DNA of 64,000 nucleotides from JANSXG01 sp024743075 (GCA_042140185.1 CP159477.1:620001-684000), one strand, 5' to 3'; shown: positions 53,501-63,190, counted from the first letter of the stretch. Numbers and translations are program-made. Notes: a model not told the origin generated them from the letters alone.

Positions 53501-54554
53501 TCGCCTGCGGACGCTGTGCGGGTCGATGCTCATGGTCGGCATTCGGGGATCGGAGCCGGGGGACCCGCTGCTTGAAGCGAATCTGGCGTCGTGTCGCGAC
53601 GCTGGGGTCGGCGCAGTGGTGCTCTTCGATCGCGATCTGGCCAGCGGCGGCGAAGCAAGATCACGCAACATCGTGTCGCCGGAGCAGTTGATCCGGCTGA
53701 CCGGCCGTATCCGTGAAGAGCTCGGCACAAGCACCTGGATCGCCGTCGATCAGGAGGGCGGGCGCGTGGCTCGCCTGAACGAGACCAACGGGCACGGCCG
53801 TGGCGAGTCACCTCAAACTCTTGGCAGGATGACGGAGGTGGATCGTGATGCCGAGTGGGAGCGGCAGGCGACGCAGCTCAGGCGAGCCGGCATCGACTGG
53901 AACCTCGCGCCCGGTGTCGATCTATGCGTCTCGGGCTCCGGCTCGCTGATCGAGGCATCCGGGCGCGCGTTCGGGCGCGATGCCGCATCGGTCGGGCGGA
54001 TCGGCGCGGCCTGCGTGCGGCGCTTCGCCGAATCCGGAGTCGCGTCCTGCCTCAAGCATTTCCCCGGGCACGGCAGCGCTCCCGGCGATTCGCACGAGGA
54101 GCTGCCGGACATCACTGACTGCCACACCGGAGATGAGATCGAGGCGTTTCGCACCGCTCTGTGTGAGCCGGGTGTGAGTGGTCGAGCCGCGCTGATGACG
54201 GGGCATTTGCTGCATCGCGGCGTCGATCCGCGGTGGCCGGTCAGCCTGTCGCCAGCGTGGCACCGGCGCATTCGGGAAGAACTGAACTTCGGCGGCGTGA
54301 TCCTCACCGATGCACTCGATATGGGGGCGATCAGCAGGCGCTTCGAGCGCAGAGAGGCCATCATTCACGCGATCAACGCCGGCGCGGACATGCTCCTGCT
54401 CGCCAACAACATGCCCGATCGCGGCGCCGAGGTCGATCCGGTCGATGCGTCAGAGCAGATCGCCAAGGCGCTTCGCGAGGGAGCGATCGACGGCGGCGAA
54501 GCGAGGATCGAGGCGTCACTCCGTCGGATCAAACGATTCCGCGCCGCGTTCTGA
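53493..54554 (+). CDS. nagZ: Beta-N-acetylhexosaminidase, GH3 (NagZ-like)
   Basis: NagZ releases GlcNAc from muropeptides. The 353-residue GH3 protein has VDQEGGRVARL, the family signature KHFPGHGSAPGDSHEELP with the catalytic His in DSH, and the nucleophile Asp in VILTDALDMGAI. No signal peptide is visible, so it may act in the cytoplasm as in Gram-negative recycling. The ATG at 53493 overlaps the symporter stop by 8 nt. It closes the salvage operon. Confidence 0.9.
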   Translation: MADRLRTLCGSMLMVGIRGSEPGDPLLEANLASCRDAGVGAVVLFDRDLASGGEARSRNIVSPEQLIRLTGRIREELGTSTWIAVDQEGGRVARLNETNGHGRGESPQTLGRMTEVDRDAEWERQATQLRRAGIDWNLAPGVDLCVSGSGSLIEASGRAFGRDAASVGRIGAACVRRFAESGVASCLKHFPGHGSAPGDSHEELPDITDCHTGDEIEAFRTALCEPGVSGRAALMTGHLLHRGVDPRWPVSLSPAWHRRIREELNFGGVILTDALDMGAISRRFERREAIIHAINAGADMLLLANNMPDRGAEVDPVDASEQIAKALREGAIDGGEARIEASLRRIKRFRAAF

Positions 54555-54608
54555 AACGGGGATGGGCCGGTTTGCGACGCGCGACGCGGATACCATGCGC
54601 CCCTGCCG

Positions 54609-57600
54609 ATGAGCACCCCGTCCGAACCATCCCGCAATGCGCCTTTCCCGTCCGGCGGACGATCCTCGCGTCGGCGACGCGGGCGATCGCGTCAGAAGAG
54701 CCGCTCCGAGAATATTGATCGCGACCACCCGAGGTTCCGCGACTTCCGCTCGCGTCTGGAAGCCTGCCCGGTCTTCGAGCGCAAGCGGCTGGGTTCTCGC
54801 CTGCGCCAGTTGGACCTCTCCAGAGCCGATCATGTCGAGCGGTTCGAGAAGGATCTGAGCAAGGCCGAGCGCCGGAAGCAGGATCGTCAGGCTCTCGGCG
54901 TCACCCCGACCTATCCGCCTGAGCTGCCCGTCAGCGAGCGGCGCGACGAGATCGCCGCCGCGATCCGCGATCACCAGGTCGTCGTTGTGTGCGGTGAGAC
55001 GGGCTCGGGCAAGACCACGCAGCTCCCGAAGATCTGTCTCGGGCTGGGGCGGGGCATCGACGGGTCGATCGGGCACACCCAGCCCCGGCGTCTCGCAGCC
55101 CGGAGTGTGGCATCGCGTATCGCTCAGGAATTGCGTACACCGCTGGGCAAGGTCGTCGGCTACAAGGTCCGCTTCGATGATCGCACCGTCGGCGAGACGC
55201 TGGTCAAGGTCATGACCGACGGTGTGCTGCTCGCTGAAACCCAGTCCGATCGCGACCTCACCCGGTACGACACCATCATCATTGACGAAGCCCACGAGCG
55301 GAGTCTGAACATCGACTTCCTGCTCGGATACCTCAAGCGGATTTTGCCGCGGCGTCCGGACCTCAAAGTGATCATTACGTCCGCGACTATTGATCCGGAG
55401 GCGTTCGCAAAGCACTTCGCCGATGTCGCGGGTGAAGTGCCCATCGTCATGGTTTCCGGGCGGACCTACCCGGTGGAGGTGCGCTACCGACCGGTCGTCG
55501 AAACGGGCGCGAAGTCACTTGAGCCAGAGGATGTCGATGTGCCGCAGGCGGTGGTCGGCGCGCTCGATGAGCTGTCGGGCGAGGGCGACGGTGATGTGCT
55601 CGTGTTCCTCAGCGGCGAGCGCGAGATCCGCGAGACCGCCAAGGCGATCCGCAATGCCAGCATGCCGAGCACCGAAGTGCTGCCGCTGTACTCGCGCCTG
55701 GCGTCGGCGGATCAGGACCGAATCTTCAAGCGCATCGCGGGCGGCGCGTGGTTCTGGCGACGAACATCGCCGAGACATCACTCACGGTGCCGGGCATCCG
55801 GTACGTGATCGATCCCGGCTTTGCGCGGATGAGCCGCTACAGCGCTCGAGGGCGCGTGCAGCGTCTGCCGATCGAACCGGTCTCGGCGCGTCGGCCGACC
55901 AACGAAAGGGACGCTGCGGCCGCGTGTCGTCCGGCGTGTGCATCCGCCTGTACGAGGAGTCGGACTACCGCTCGCGCCCGGAGTTCACCGACCCCGAGAT
56001 CCTGCGCACGAACCTCGCGAGCGTGATCCTGCAGATGTACGCGCTCAATCTCGGCGCGATCGATCGGTTCCCCTTTATCGATCCGCCACGGGCCTCGATG
56101 ATCCGTGAGGGCGAGCAGACTCTGGTCGAGCTCGGCGCGCTGCGGGTTCGCGAGTCTGAGGATTCCGAGCACGGTCCGCGCCTCGAACTGACGGATCTCG
56201 GCCGACAACTCGCGCGGTTGCCCGTGGATCCGCGGATCGGGCGGATCATCCTCGCCGGCGCCGACGAGCAGTGCCTGCGCGAAGCGCTGATTATCGCTTC
56301 CGCGCTGAGCATCCAGGACCCGCGCGAGCGACCAGCCGAGCAGCGCGATCAGGCCGACCGGGCGCACGAGCCGTTCACCCACGAGGGATCGGACTTCCTG
56401 AGTTATCTTCTGCTCTGGGACGCGTTCCACGAGCAGAAGGGCACGCTGGGCTCGAGCCGTCTGAAGAAATGGTGCGTCGAGCGGTTCCTGAACTACGTGC
56501 GCCTGCGCGAGTGGATCGAGACGCACGACATGCTCGCGCGCCTTGCGCGGGAAGTCGGGCTTGCCGGCAGCAAGGGCTCGAAGAAGTGCGATGACCCCGA
56601 CGCGATCCACCGCGCGCTACTCACCGCGCTGCTCTCCAACATCGGCTACCGCCCCGAGAAGTACGAGTACGAGGGGCCGGGTAACTCCCGGTTCTACCTG
56701 TTCCCGGGGTCCGCCCTTTTCGACGAACGGCCCAAGTGGGTCGTCGCCGCCGAAATCGTGGAGACGGAGCGCCGCTACGCGCGAACGGTCGGGCCGATCC
56801 AGCCGAAGTGGGTGGAAGAGGTCGGCGCCCACCTCGTCACTCGCACCTACAGCGACCCGAAGTTTGTCGAGCGGACCGGCAAGGTCATGGCCAAGGAGAA
56901 GGTCATCCTCTCCGGCCTCACGGTCCTGTCCGGGCGTCCTGTGCACTACGGGCCGATCGATCCGGGCACCAGCCGCGAACTCTTCATCTACCACGGGCTC
57001 GTCCACGAGAAGTGGGCGACCCGCGGCGTGTTCATGAAGCAGAACCGAGGGCTCATCGAGGAAGTCGAGCAGCTCGAAGCCAAGCAGCGCAAGCGCGATG
57101 TGCTCGTCGAGGACTTCGTGCGCTACGCCTTCTACGACGAGCGGATCCCCGAGGACATCTTCACCGGCGAGGCGTTCGAGACGTGGCGGCGCGAGGCGGA
57201 GCGCGAGGATGCCAACCTGCTGGTGATGCAGCGCGACGACCTGATGACGCGCGACCCGGAAGAGGTCACCGCCGAACTCTTCCCCGACGACCTGGAGGTC
57301 AACGGCGCTCCGATGCCGCTGGAGTACGAACTCAAGCCTGGCGAGAAGTCCGACGGCGTGACGATCACCGTCCCCGTCGAGGCGCTGGCGCAGCTCAACG
57401 AGGCGACAACGACCTGGCTCGTGCCCGGCCTGCTCGAAGAGAAGATCGTCGCTCTCATCCGCACGCTCCCCAAGTCCTACAGACGCGCCCTGATGCCCGC
57501 GCCGCAGACCGCCCGACGCTGCGCCAAGGAGATCGCCGACCTTCGCGGCAGAAAGTCCTTCTTCGACGCCGTGGTCGACGCCCTCCAGTCCATCGCCGGC

Positions 57601-58607
57601 ACGACCATCCCGCGCGAACTGTTCCGCCCGGAGCAGCTGCCCGACCACCTGCGCATGCGTGTCCGCGTCGTCGACGGTTCAGGCAAGCCGATCGCCGACG
57701 GGCGCGATCTCCCGGCGCTCAAGCGCGACCTGGCACCGAGGATGCGATCGTCGTTCGAGAGCATCTCAGAGAAGAAGTGGATCCGAGACGGCATCCGCGA
57801 CTGGGACTTCGGCGACCTGCCCCGCACCGTCGAGCTCAAGCGCGGCGGCGTGCAGGTGAACGTCTTCCCGGCCCTCGTCGACCAAGGCGACAGCGCCGGC
57901 ATCCGCCTCTTCGAGTCCGAGGCCACCGCCATGCGGGCCCATCGCGACGGCCTGCGCCGGCTGTACATGATCCGCGCGATAGATGAGCTCAAGTACCATG
58001 CCCAGTACCTTCCCGACTTCGAAGAGATGGTCGTCCACTACGCGCCGATCGGACCCGGCGAAGAACTGCGCGAGGATGTGCTTGAAGTGCTCGCTGACCA
58101 GCTCTTCATCGGCAGCCGCCCGGACATTCGGACCCAGCAGGCGTTCGACGCCCGCCTCGGCGCGGCGTGGCACCGCATCGGCGAGATGACCCACAGCGTC
58201 TGCGAACTGGTTACCGCGACGCTCCGCGCCTACCACCGCGTGCAGATCCGCCTCGACCCGCGCCGCGCACGCTCGGCGACGAAGCCCGCAAGGACATCCA
58301 GAGCCAGCTCACCGGGCTCATGCGCCCGGCGCACGCCAAAGTGCCTCACCGCTTCCTCCGCACCACGCCCACCGAGTGGCTCGTCCACTACCCGCGATAC
58401 CTCAAGGCGATCGACCTGCGCCTGGACCGCTGCGGTCGCGACGGCGGCGCACGCGACGCCCAGCTCATGGCGCAGGTCAGGCCGCACTGGGACAAGGTGC
58501 GACAACTCATCGATCAGCGCCCCGAACTGCTCGAACTGCTCCCCCCGTTCGAGGAACTCCGCTGGATGATCGAGGAGTTCCGCGTGTCCCTCTTGCGCAG
58601 GAACTGA
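54609..58607 (+). CDS. hrpA: ATP-dependent RNA helicase HrpA (DEAH box; three frameshifts)
   Basis: The first frame has GETGSGKTT (~129), HTQPRRLAARSV, DEAH in IIIDEAHERS (~226) and SAT in IITSATID. It breaks near 55743 and continues as VVLATNIAETSLTVPGIRYVIDPG, then breaks near 55885 and continues as QRKGRCGRVSSGVCIRLYEESDY (motif VI), followed by the long HrpA C-terminal region. A third change near 58260 leads to the DUF3418 end (VHYPRYLKAIDLRLDR). The rebuilt length, ~1,330 residues, matches HrpA, which rescues stalled or collided ribosomes. All three breaks lie in G/C-rich repeats, so sequence error is likely. It begins 54 nt after nagZ. Confidence 0.87.
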
Positions 58608-58665
58608 GAACCGCGGTGCCCGTTTCCGCCAAGCGCATCGAGAAGCAGTGGGCGAAGTGCCAGCG

Positions 58666-59682
58666 ATGACCAGCGGGGGACCCGGACAGCCCGGCCTCTT
58701 CGGCGACCTCGGCGAGCAGCCCAAAGCCCCCGGCCGCGTCGAGCCCGCCGCGTCCGACAAGACCCTCAGCGACATCGCGTCACGCATCCCGGCCGATATC
58801 CGCTTCGGCACGTCGTCATGGTCGTTCCCCGGCTGGGGAGAACTCGTCTGGAAAGAGGGAGCTCGCCCGCCCACCGCCGCGAAGCTGGCACGCGAGGGGC
58901 TCCGCGCCTACGCGGCACACCCGCTTATGGGCGCGGTCGGACTCGATCGCACGTACTACGCCACGATCGACGCCGCGCAGTTCCGCGAGTACGCCGCCCA
59001 GACGCCGGACACGTTCCGCTTCATCGTCAAGGCGGATCGACGCCTCGTCAGCCCGTACCTGCCGCCTGATGCCGGCGCACGCCCGACCGCATCGCTGCTC
59101 TGGGACCACGTCCACGCCGAGCGCGAAGTGGTCATCCCGGCGGTCTCCGGTCTCGGCGAGCGCCTCGGCGCGATCGTCTTCCAGTTCCCGCCGCTCGGCC
59201 CGGCGTGGATCCGACAAGCCGGTGGCCCCGTTGCCTTCGCCGATCGCCTGCACGACTTCCTGTCATCACTCCCCATCGGGCCCGAGTACGCCGTCGAGAT
59301 CCGCGACCGCGACCTCCTGACCGAGGCCTACGCCAGCGCCCTCGCCGACTCCGGGGCCAGCCACTGCTTCGCAGTCCACCCGAGCATGCCCGACCTCTCG
59401 ACCCAGACCAGTGCGATCCGCGGCCAGGCCCAGCGCATCAACCTCGTCCGTTGGATGCTCAACCCGCGTGTCGGCATGTCCTACAACGATGCCAAGTCCC
59501 GCTACGAGCCCTTCAACCGGCTCGTCGACGAAGACGAACCCTCGCGCCGAGCGATCGTCGACCTGCTGCGGACGTCCGCAAACACCCCCGGCTACGTCAT
59601 CGTGAACAACAAGGCCGAGGGTTCGGCACCACTCTCCATCCGGCGCCTCGCCGAGGAATTCACCCGCATCGACCACTCCTGA
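58666..59682 (+). CDS. DUF72 family protein
   Basis: The 338-residue protein has the DUF72 (YecE-like) TIM-barrel features: IRFGTSSWSFPGW near the N-terminus, LDRTYYATIDAAQFREYA, FRFIVKADR, LGAIVFQFPPLGP, and YAVEIRDRDLL. The biochemical function of the family is not established. A GTG at 58648 is an alternative start. It lies 58 nt after hrpA and is followed by the his leader region. Confidence 0.85.
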   Translation: MTSGGPGQPGLFGDLGEQPKAPGRVEPAASDKTLSDIASRIPADIRFGTSSWSFPGWGELVWKEGARPPTAAKLAREGLRAYAAHPLMGAVGLDRTYYATIDAAQFREYAAQTPDTFRFIVKADRRLVSPYLPPDAGARPTASLLWDHVHAEREVVIPAVSGLGERLGAIVFQFPPLGPAWIRQAGGPVAFADRLHDFLSSLPIGPEYAVEIRDRDLLTEAYASALADSGASHCFAVHPSMPDLSTQTSAIRGQAQRINLVRWMLNPRVGMSYNDAKSRYEPFNRLVDEDEPSRRAIVDLLRTSANTPGYVIVNNKAEGSAPLSIRRLAEEFTRIDHS

Positions 59683-59729
59683 GCGTGCTGGTGATTTCCC
59701 GAATCTGCGATTCCGATGCGAATGTCGCC

Positions 59730-59757
59730 TTGACGGGCGGATCCGGGTTGCTACCCT
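59730..59757 (+). promoter_or_regulatory. Putative promoter of the his operon
   Basis: TTGACG (59730-59735) and TACCCT (59752-59757) are 16 nt apart. The predicted transcription start falls at about 59763-59765, at or next to the GTG of the leader ORF, so the leader peptide may be translated from a leaderless mRNA. Confidence 0.45.
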
Positions 59758-59763
59758 TCCGAC

Positions 59764-59823
59764 GTGTCCAACCGTCAGCACCATCACCACCATGTGATCC
59801 ACCCGCTCTCGCGGGCCCGCTGA
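59764..59823 (+). CDS. hisL: Histidine operon leader peptide
   Basis: This 19-codon ORF from a GTG to the TGA at 59821-59823 reads MSNRQHHHHHVIHPLSRAR: five consecutive His codons (59779-59793) and a sixth at 59800-59802. It lies 117 nt before hisG and is followed by a terminator hairpin. The bases around the His codons (59771-59779) pair perfectly with those spanning the leader stop (59819-59827). This is the layout of ribosome-mediated attenuation: histidyl-tRNA shortage stalls the ribosome on the His run and favours read-through. No other in-frame start is available, and no Shine-Dalgarno is clear. Confidence 0.85.
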   Translation: MSNRQHHHHHVIHPLSRAR

Positions 59824-59859
59824 CGGTCCACACCAACGTCTCTGACGCTGTATCGACCC

Positions 59860-59892
59860 GACGCCGGCCCCGTGCCGGCGTCTGTTGCTTTT
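59860..59892 (+). terminator. Attenuator terminator upstream of hisG
   Basis: GACGCCGGC (59860-59868) and GCCGGCGTC (59874-59882) form a perfect 9-bp stem with a 5-nt loop, followed by TTTT at 59889-59892. GGGCC at 59813-59817 can pair with GGCCC at 59866-59870 and so could act as antiterminator; a ribosome at the leader stop would cover it. Confidence 0.75.
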
Positions 59893-59940
59893 GGCCACGG
59901 ACTCCCGGTGCAGGTTTCCACACTTTCCGAGGAGTCCCCC

Positions 59941-60822
59941 GTGACCACCGCTTCCCCATCCGATCCGTCCACGCTCCGCCTCGCCCTCCCCAAGGGGCGT
60001 ATGCAGGACGGCGTATTCAAGCTGCTCGCTGACGCCGGCATCAGCGTCCGCGCGTCCGATCGCGGCTATCGGCCCAGCATCTCGCTCGCCAACACCGAAA
60101 CCAAGATCCTCAAGCCCCACAACGCCGTCGAGATGCTTGCCGCGGGTTCTCGCGATCTCGCCTTCGCCGGCGCCGACTGGGTCGCCGAGTTCGACCTCGA
60201 CCTCGTGGAACTGCTCGATACCGGCCTCGACCCCGTCCGCCTCGTCGCCGCCGCGCCGACACGCCTGCTCACCGAGGGCGGGCTCAAGCGTCCCGGCCTG
60301 ACCGTCGCGACCGAATACGTCCGGCTGACCGAGGCGTGGCTGGAGAATTCCGGCATCGACGCCCAGGTCGTCCGATCGTTCGGCGCGACCGAAGTCTTCC
60401 CGCCCGAAGACGCCGATTTCATCGTCGATAACACCGCCACCGGTGCGACGCTCGCCGCCAACGGGCTCGACATCTTCGACGACCTGATGACCTCCTCGAC
60501 GCGCCTGTACGCCTCGCCTCGTTCGCTCGAAGCACCCGCGACACGCGAGCGGATCGAGGAACTCGTCATGCTGCTCTCCTCCGTCCTCGCGGCACGCCAG
60601 CGGGTCATTCTGGAGGTGAATGTGTCTTCGGATCGCCTCGATGCCGTCGTGCAAGCCCTTCCCGCCATGCGCGTGCCGACCATCGCCGAACTGAACCGCG
60701 GTGCGGGCTACGCTGTGAAAGCAGCCGTCCCTCGCGCCCAACTCGCCACGCTGATCCCTGAACTTAAACGCCGAGGCGGTACGGACATCATCGTCACCAG
60801 CCTGTCCCAGATCGTGGCCTGA
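59941..60822 (+). CDS. hisG: ATP phosphoribosyltransferase HisG (long form)
   Basis: HisG condenses ATP with PRPP in the first step of histidine synthesis and is feedback-inhibited by histidine. The 293-residue protein is the long form: catalytic part with LRLALPKGRMQDGVFKLL, DLAFAGADWVAEF and DFIVDNTATGATLAANGL, then a C-terminal regulatory domain (~220-293). HisZ is therefore not needed. GAGGAG 8 nt before the GTG at 59941 fixes the start; a longer frame upstream would run through the terminator hairpin. hisC follows after 9 nt. Confidence 0.93.
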   Translation: MTTASPSDPSTLRLALPKGRMQDGVFKLLADAGISVRASDRGYRPSISLANTETKILKPHNAVEMLAAGSRDLAFAGADWVAEFDLDLVELLDTGLDPVRLVAAAPTRLLTEGGLKRPGLTVATEYVRLTEAWLENSGIDAQVVRSFGATEVFPPEDADFIVDNTATGATLAANGLDIFDDLMTSSTRLYASPRSLEAPATRERIEELVMLLSSVLAARQRVILEVNVSSDRLDAVVQALPAMRVPTIAELNRGAGYAVKAAVPRAQLATLIPELKRRGGTDIIVTSLSQIVA

Positions 60823-60831
60823 GGAGCACCG

Positions 60832-62625
60832 ATGACCGACCAGCCGCCCATCCGCCCGCGCCCCGGCCTCGTATCGCTCCGGCCCTACCAGCCGCGACCC
60901 GACGAACCCGGCATCACCCTGCGCCTCGATAACAACGAAGCGCCGGCCGCCGTCGCTGAACGCGCCGCCGAGGCCCTGCGCGAGACCACCGCCGAAGAGA
61001 TCCGGCGATACCCCGTGCCGGCGCCGCTCGAAGCGCAGATCGCCGAGCGCTACTCCGTCGAGCCCGCGCGCGTCATCGTGACCGCCGGCGCCGACGACGC
61101 CCTTGCCCGCATCATGACCGCCTTCCTCGATCGCGATCGCAAGCTGCTCTCGGTCGTACCCACCTTCGAGATGATCCCCGTCGATGCCCGCGTCGCCGGC
61201 GCAGACATCGTTGAGGTGCAGTGGGGGGCCGGGAACTTCCCGGTCGACGCCGTCCTCGAGCAGATCAGGCCCGGCATCGGCGTCATCACCGTCGTCACTC
61301 CCAACAACCCGACCGGCCTGGTCGCCCCCGTCGAACAGCTCAAGCAGATCGCGTCCGAAGCGCGGCGGACCGGCGCCGTCCTGGTCGTCGATGTCGCCTA
61401 CGCCGAGTTCGCCGAGACCGACCCGACCCGCGACCTCCTCGATATCGACAACGTCATCGTCGTGCGCACGCTCTCCAAGGCATGGGGACTCGCCGGGCTC
61501 CGCGTCGGCTACGCCATCGCCCCCGCGCCGCTCGCCGACTGCGTCCGCGTCTGCGGCGGCCCGTACCCGACCTCCGGACCCTCCCTCCGCGCCGCGTCCG
61601 TCATGCTCGGTTCGGGCGAACCGGTCGTCCGCGAGGTCGCCGAGCAGGTCCTTCGCGAACGCGCGGTCCTCTCCCGCCTGCTCCGTGCGTGCGCCTTCGA
61701 GGTGACCGACTCGCAGGCCAACTTCGTCTTCGCCCGCGGCGAGCGCGCCCCGCAACTGGCTCGTGCGCTGAAGGACGCGGGCATCCTGATCCGTGCCTTC
61801 AACAAGCCCGGCCTCGAAGACGCCGTCCGCGTCACCTGCCCCGGCGATCCGGCCGATTTCGATCGCCTCTGCAGCGCCGTCCTCCGCTGGGCCCGACCGA
61901 GCGCCATCCTGTTCGACCTCGACGGCGTCATCGCCGACGTCTCCGGCTCCTACCGGCGCGCCATCGCCGATACCTGCGCCCATTTCGGTGTCCGCATCAC
62001 CTCCGAGCAGATCGAGACCGTCAAACTCGAAGGCAACGCCAACAACGACTGGGTCGTCACGCACCGCCTCCTGACTCGCGCGGGGGTGGAGGTCGAGTAC
62101 GACACCGTCACCGACGAGTTCGAGCGCCGCTACCACGGCACGCCCGACCAGCCCGGGCTCAGCGAGACCGAGACCATGCTCCTCGCCATCGAGCAGCTCC
62201 GCGCCGTCACCTCGGCCTTCCCCTGCGCCATCGTCACCGGACGCCCGCGCGAGGACGCCGCCGAGTTCCTCGATCGCTTCGAACTGCGCGACTGCTTCGA
62301 AGCCATCGTTTGCATGGAAGACGCCGAAGAGCCCAAGCCGAGCCCCAAGCCGCTGCAGGAAGCCCTCAAGCGACTGCGCGAAGCAGGCACGCTCGACGAC
62401 TCCCAAGCCGGCCCCATCTGGATGATCGGCGACACCGTCGACGACCTTCGCGCCGCCATCGCGCAGGGCGCTGTCCCCCTCGGCGTCCGTGCGCCCGGCG
62501 CGCCGGCCACATCCGACGACGGCCTGCGCAGCGCCGGCGCCGCCCTCGTCCGCCCCCACATCCTCGAACTCTTCGACGCCGTACTCCCGAACTGGAAGGA
62601 GGCCGCCGATGGTGCGCTCCGCTAA
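60832..62625 (+). CDS. hisC: Histidinol-phosphate aminotransferase fused to HAD-superfamily hydrolase
   Basis: Residues ~1-355 are a complete HisC: LDNNEAP, PNNPTG, and the PLP Lys in RTLSKAWGLAGLRVGY (~216). Residues ~357-597 form a HAD hydrolase with motif I ILFDLDGVIAD, motif II Thr in IVTGRP, motif III Lys in KPSPKP, and motif IV IGDTVDDL. The window shows no other histidinol-phosphatase, so the HAD part is a good candidate for that step, which follows the HisC reaction. HAD proteins of this subgroup are known near or fused to his genes in some other bacteria. The start is ATG, 9 nt after hisG. Its 3' end overlaps hisB by 17 nt. Confidence 0.9.
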   Translation: MTDQPPIRPRPGLVSLRPYQPRPDEPGITLRLDNNEAPAAVAERAAEALRETTAEEIRRYPVPAPLEAQIAERYSVEPARVIVTAGADDALARIMTAFLDRDRKLLSVVPTFEMIPVDARVAGADIVEVQWGAGNFPVDAVLEQIRPGIGVITVVTPNNPTGLVAPVEQLKQIASEARRTGAVLVVDVAYAEFAETDPTRDLLDIDNVIVVRTLSKAWGLAGLRVGYAIAPAPLADCVRVCGGPYPTSGPSLRAASVMLGSGEPVVREVAEQVLRERAVLSRLLRACAFEVTDSQANFVFARGERAPQLARALKDAGILIRAFNKPGLEDAVRVTCPGDPADFDRLCSAVLRWARPSAILFDLDGVIADVSGSYRRAIADTCAHFGVRITSEQIETVKLEGNANNDWVVTHRLLTRAGVEVEYDTVTDEFERRYHGTPDQPGLSETETMLLAIEQLRAVTSAFPCAIVTGRPREDAAEFLDRFELRDCFEAIVCMEDAEEPKPSPKPLQEALKRLREAGTLDDSQAGPIWMIGDTVDDLRAAIAQGAVPLGVRAPGAPATSDDGLRSAGAALVRPHILELFDAVLPNWKEAADGALR

Positions 62626-63190
62626 GCGAACCCGCTCGACCAACGAGACCTCCGTGACCGTCGAACTCAACCTCGACGGCTCGGGGCGCTCATCCGTCAC
62701 CACCGGCATCGGCTTCCTCGACCACATGCTCGATGCCCTCGCCCGCCACGCCCGCATCGATCTCGACCTGTGCGCCCAAGGCGACCTCATCGTCGACGAC
62801 CACCACACCGCCGAAGACTGCGCCCTCGTGCTCGGTGCCGCCTTCGACGAAGCCCTCGCCGATCGCGTCGGCATCGCGCGCTTCGGCTACGCCTACGCGC
62901 CCCTCGACGAGGCGCTCGCCCGCGTCGTCATCGACTTCTCCGGACGCCCGAGCGCCACCGTCGATCTCGGCCTCACCCGCGAGGCCATCGGCCAGATCGC
63001 CTGCGAGAACATCGCCCACTTCTTCGAGTCCTTCGCGACGACCGCCCGCTGCGCGTTGCATGTCGATGTGCTGCGCAGGCGCAACGATCACCACCGCGCC
63101 GAGGCCGCGTTCAAGGCACTCGCGCTCGCGATCCGACAGGCCGTCTGCATCGACGGCGACGCCGTCCCGTCCACCAAGGGCACGCTCTAA
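62609..63190 (+). CDS. hisB: Imidazoleglycerol-phosphate dehydratase HisB
   Basis: The 193-residue monofunctional dehydratase has GIGFLDHMLDALARHARIDLDL, DDHHTAEDCALVLG (metal-binding His/Glu cluster), a second repeat DVLRRRNDHHRAEAAFKALA, and the C-terminal VPSTKGTL. It lacks the N-terminal histidinol-phosphatase domain found in enterobacterial HisB, consistent with the phosphatase being supplied by the HisC fusion. AAGGAGG 6 nt before the ATG at 62609 fixes the start. Its stop overlaps hisH by one base (TAATG). Confidence 0.95.
   Translation: MVRSAKRTRSTNETSVTVELNLDGSGRSSVTTGIGFLDHMLDALARHARIDLDLCAQGDLIVDDHHTAEDCALVLGAAFDEALADRVGIARFGYAYAPLDEALARVVIDFSGRPSATVDLGLTREAIGQIACENIAHFFESFATTARCALHVDVLRRRNDHHRAEAAFKALALAIRQAVCIDGDAVPSTKGTL

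Noticed and set aside
55740..55900. Programmed frameshifting in hrpA
   Set aside because: Three changes in one gene, with no slippery heptamer plus pseudoknot at any of them, and similar breaks in seven other genes, point to sequence errors.
59266..62874. A 1,202-codon open frame on the minus strand
   Set aside because: It lies antisense to DUF72, the his leader, hisG and hisC-HAD. Its length comes from third-position GC bias, and it has no recognisable domain.
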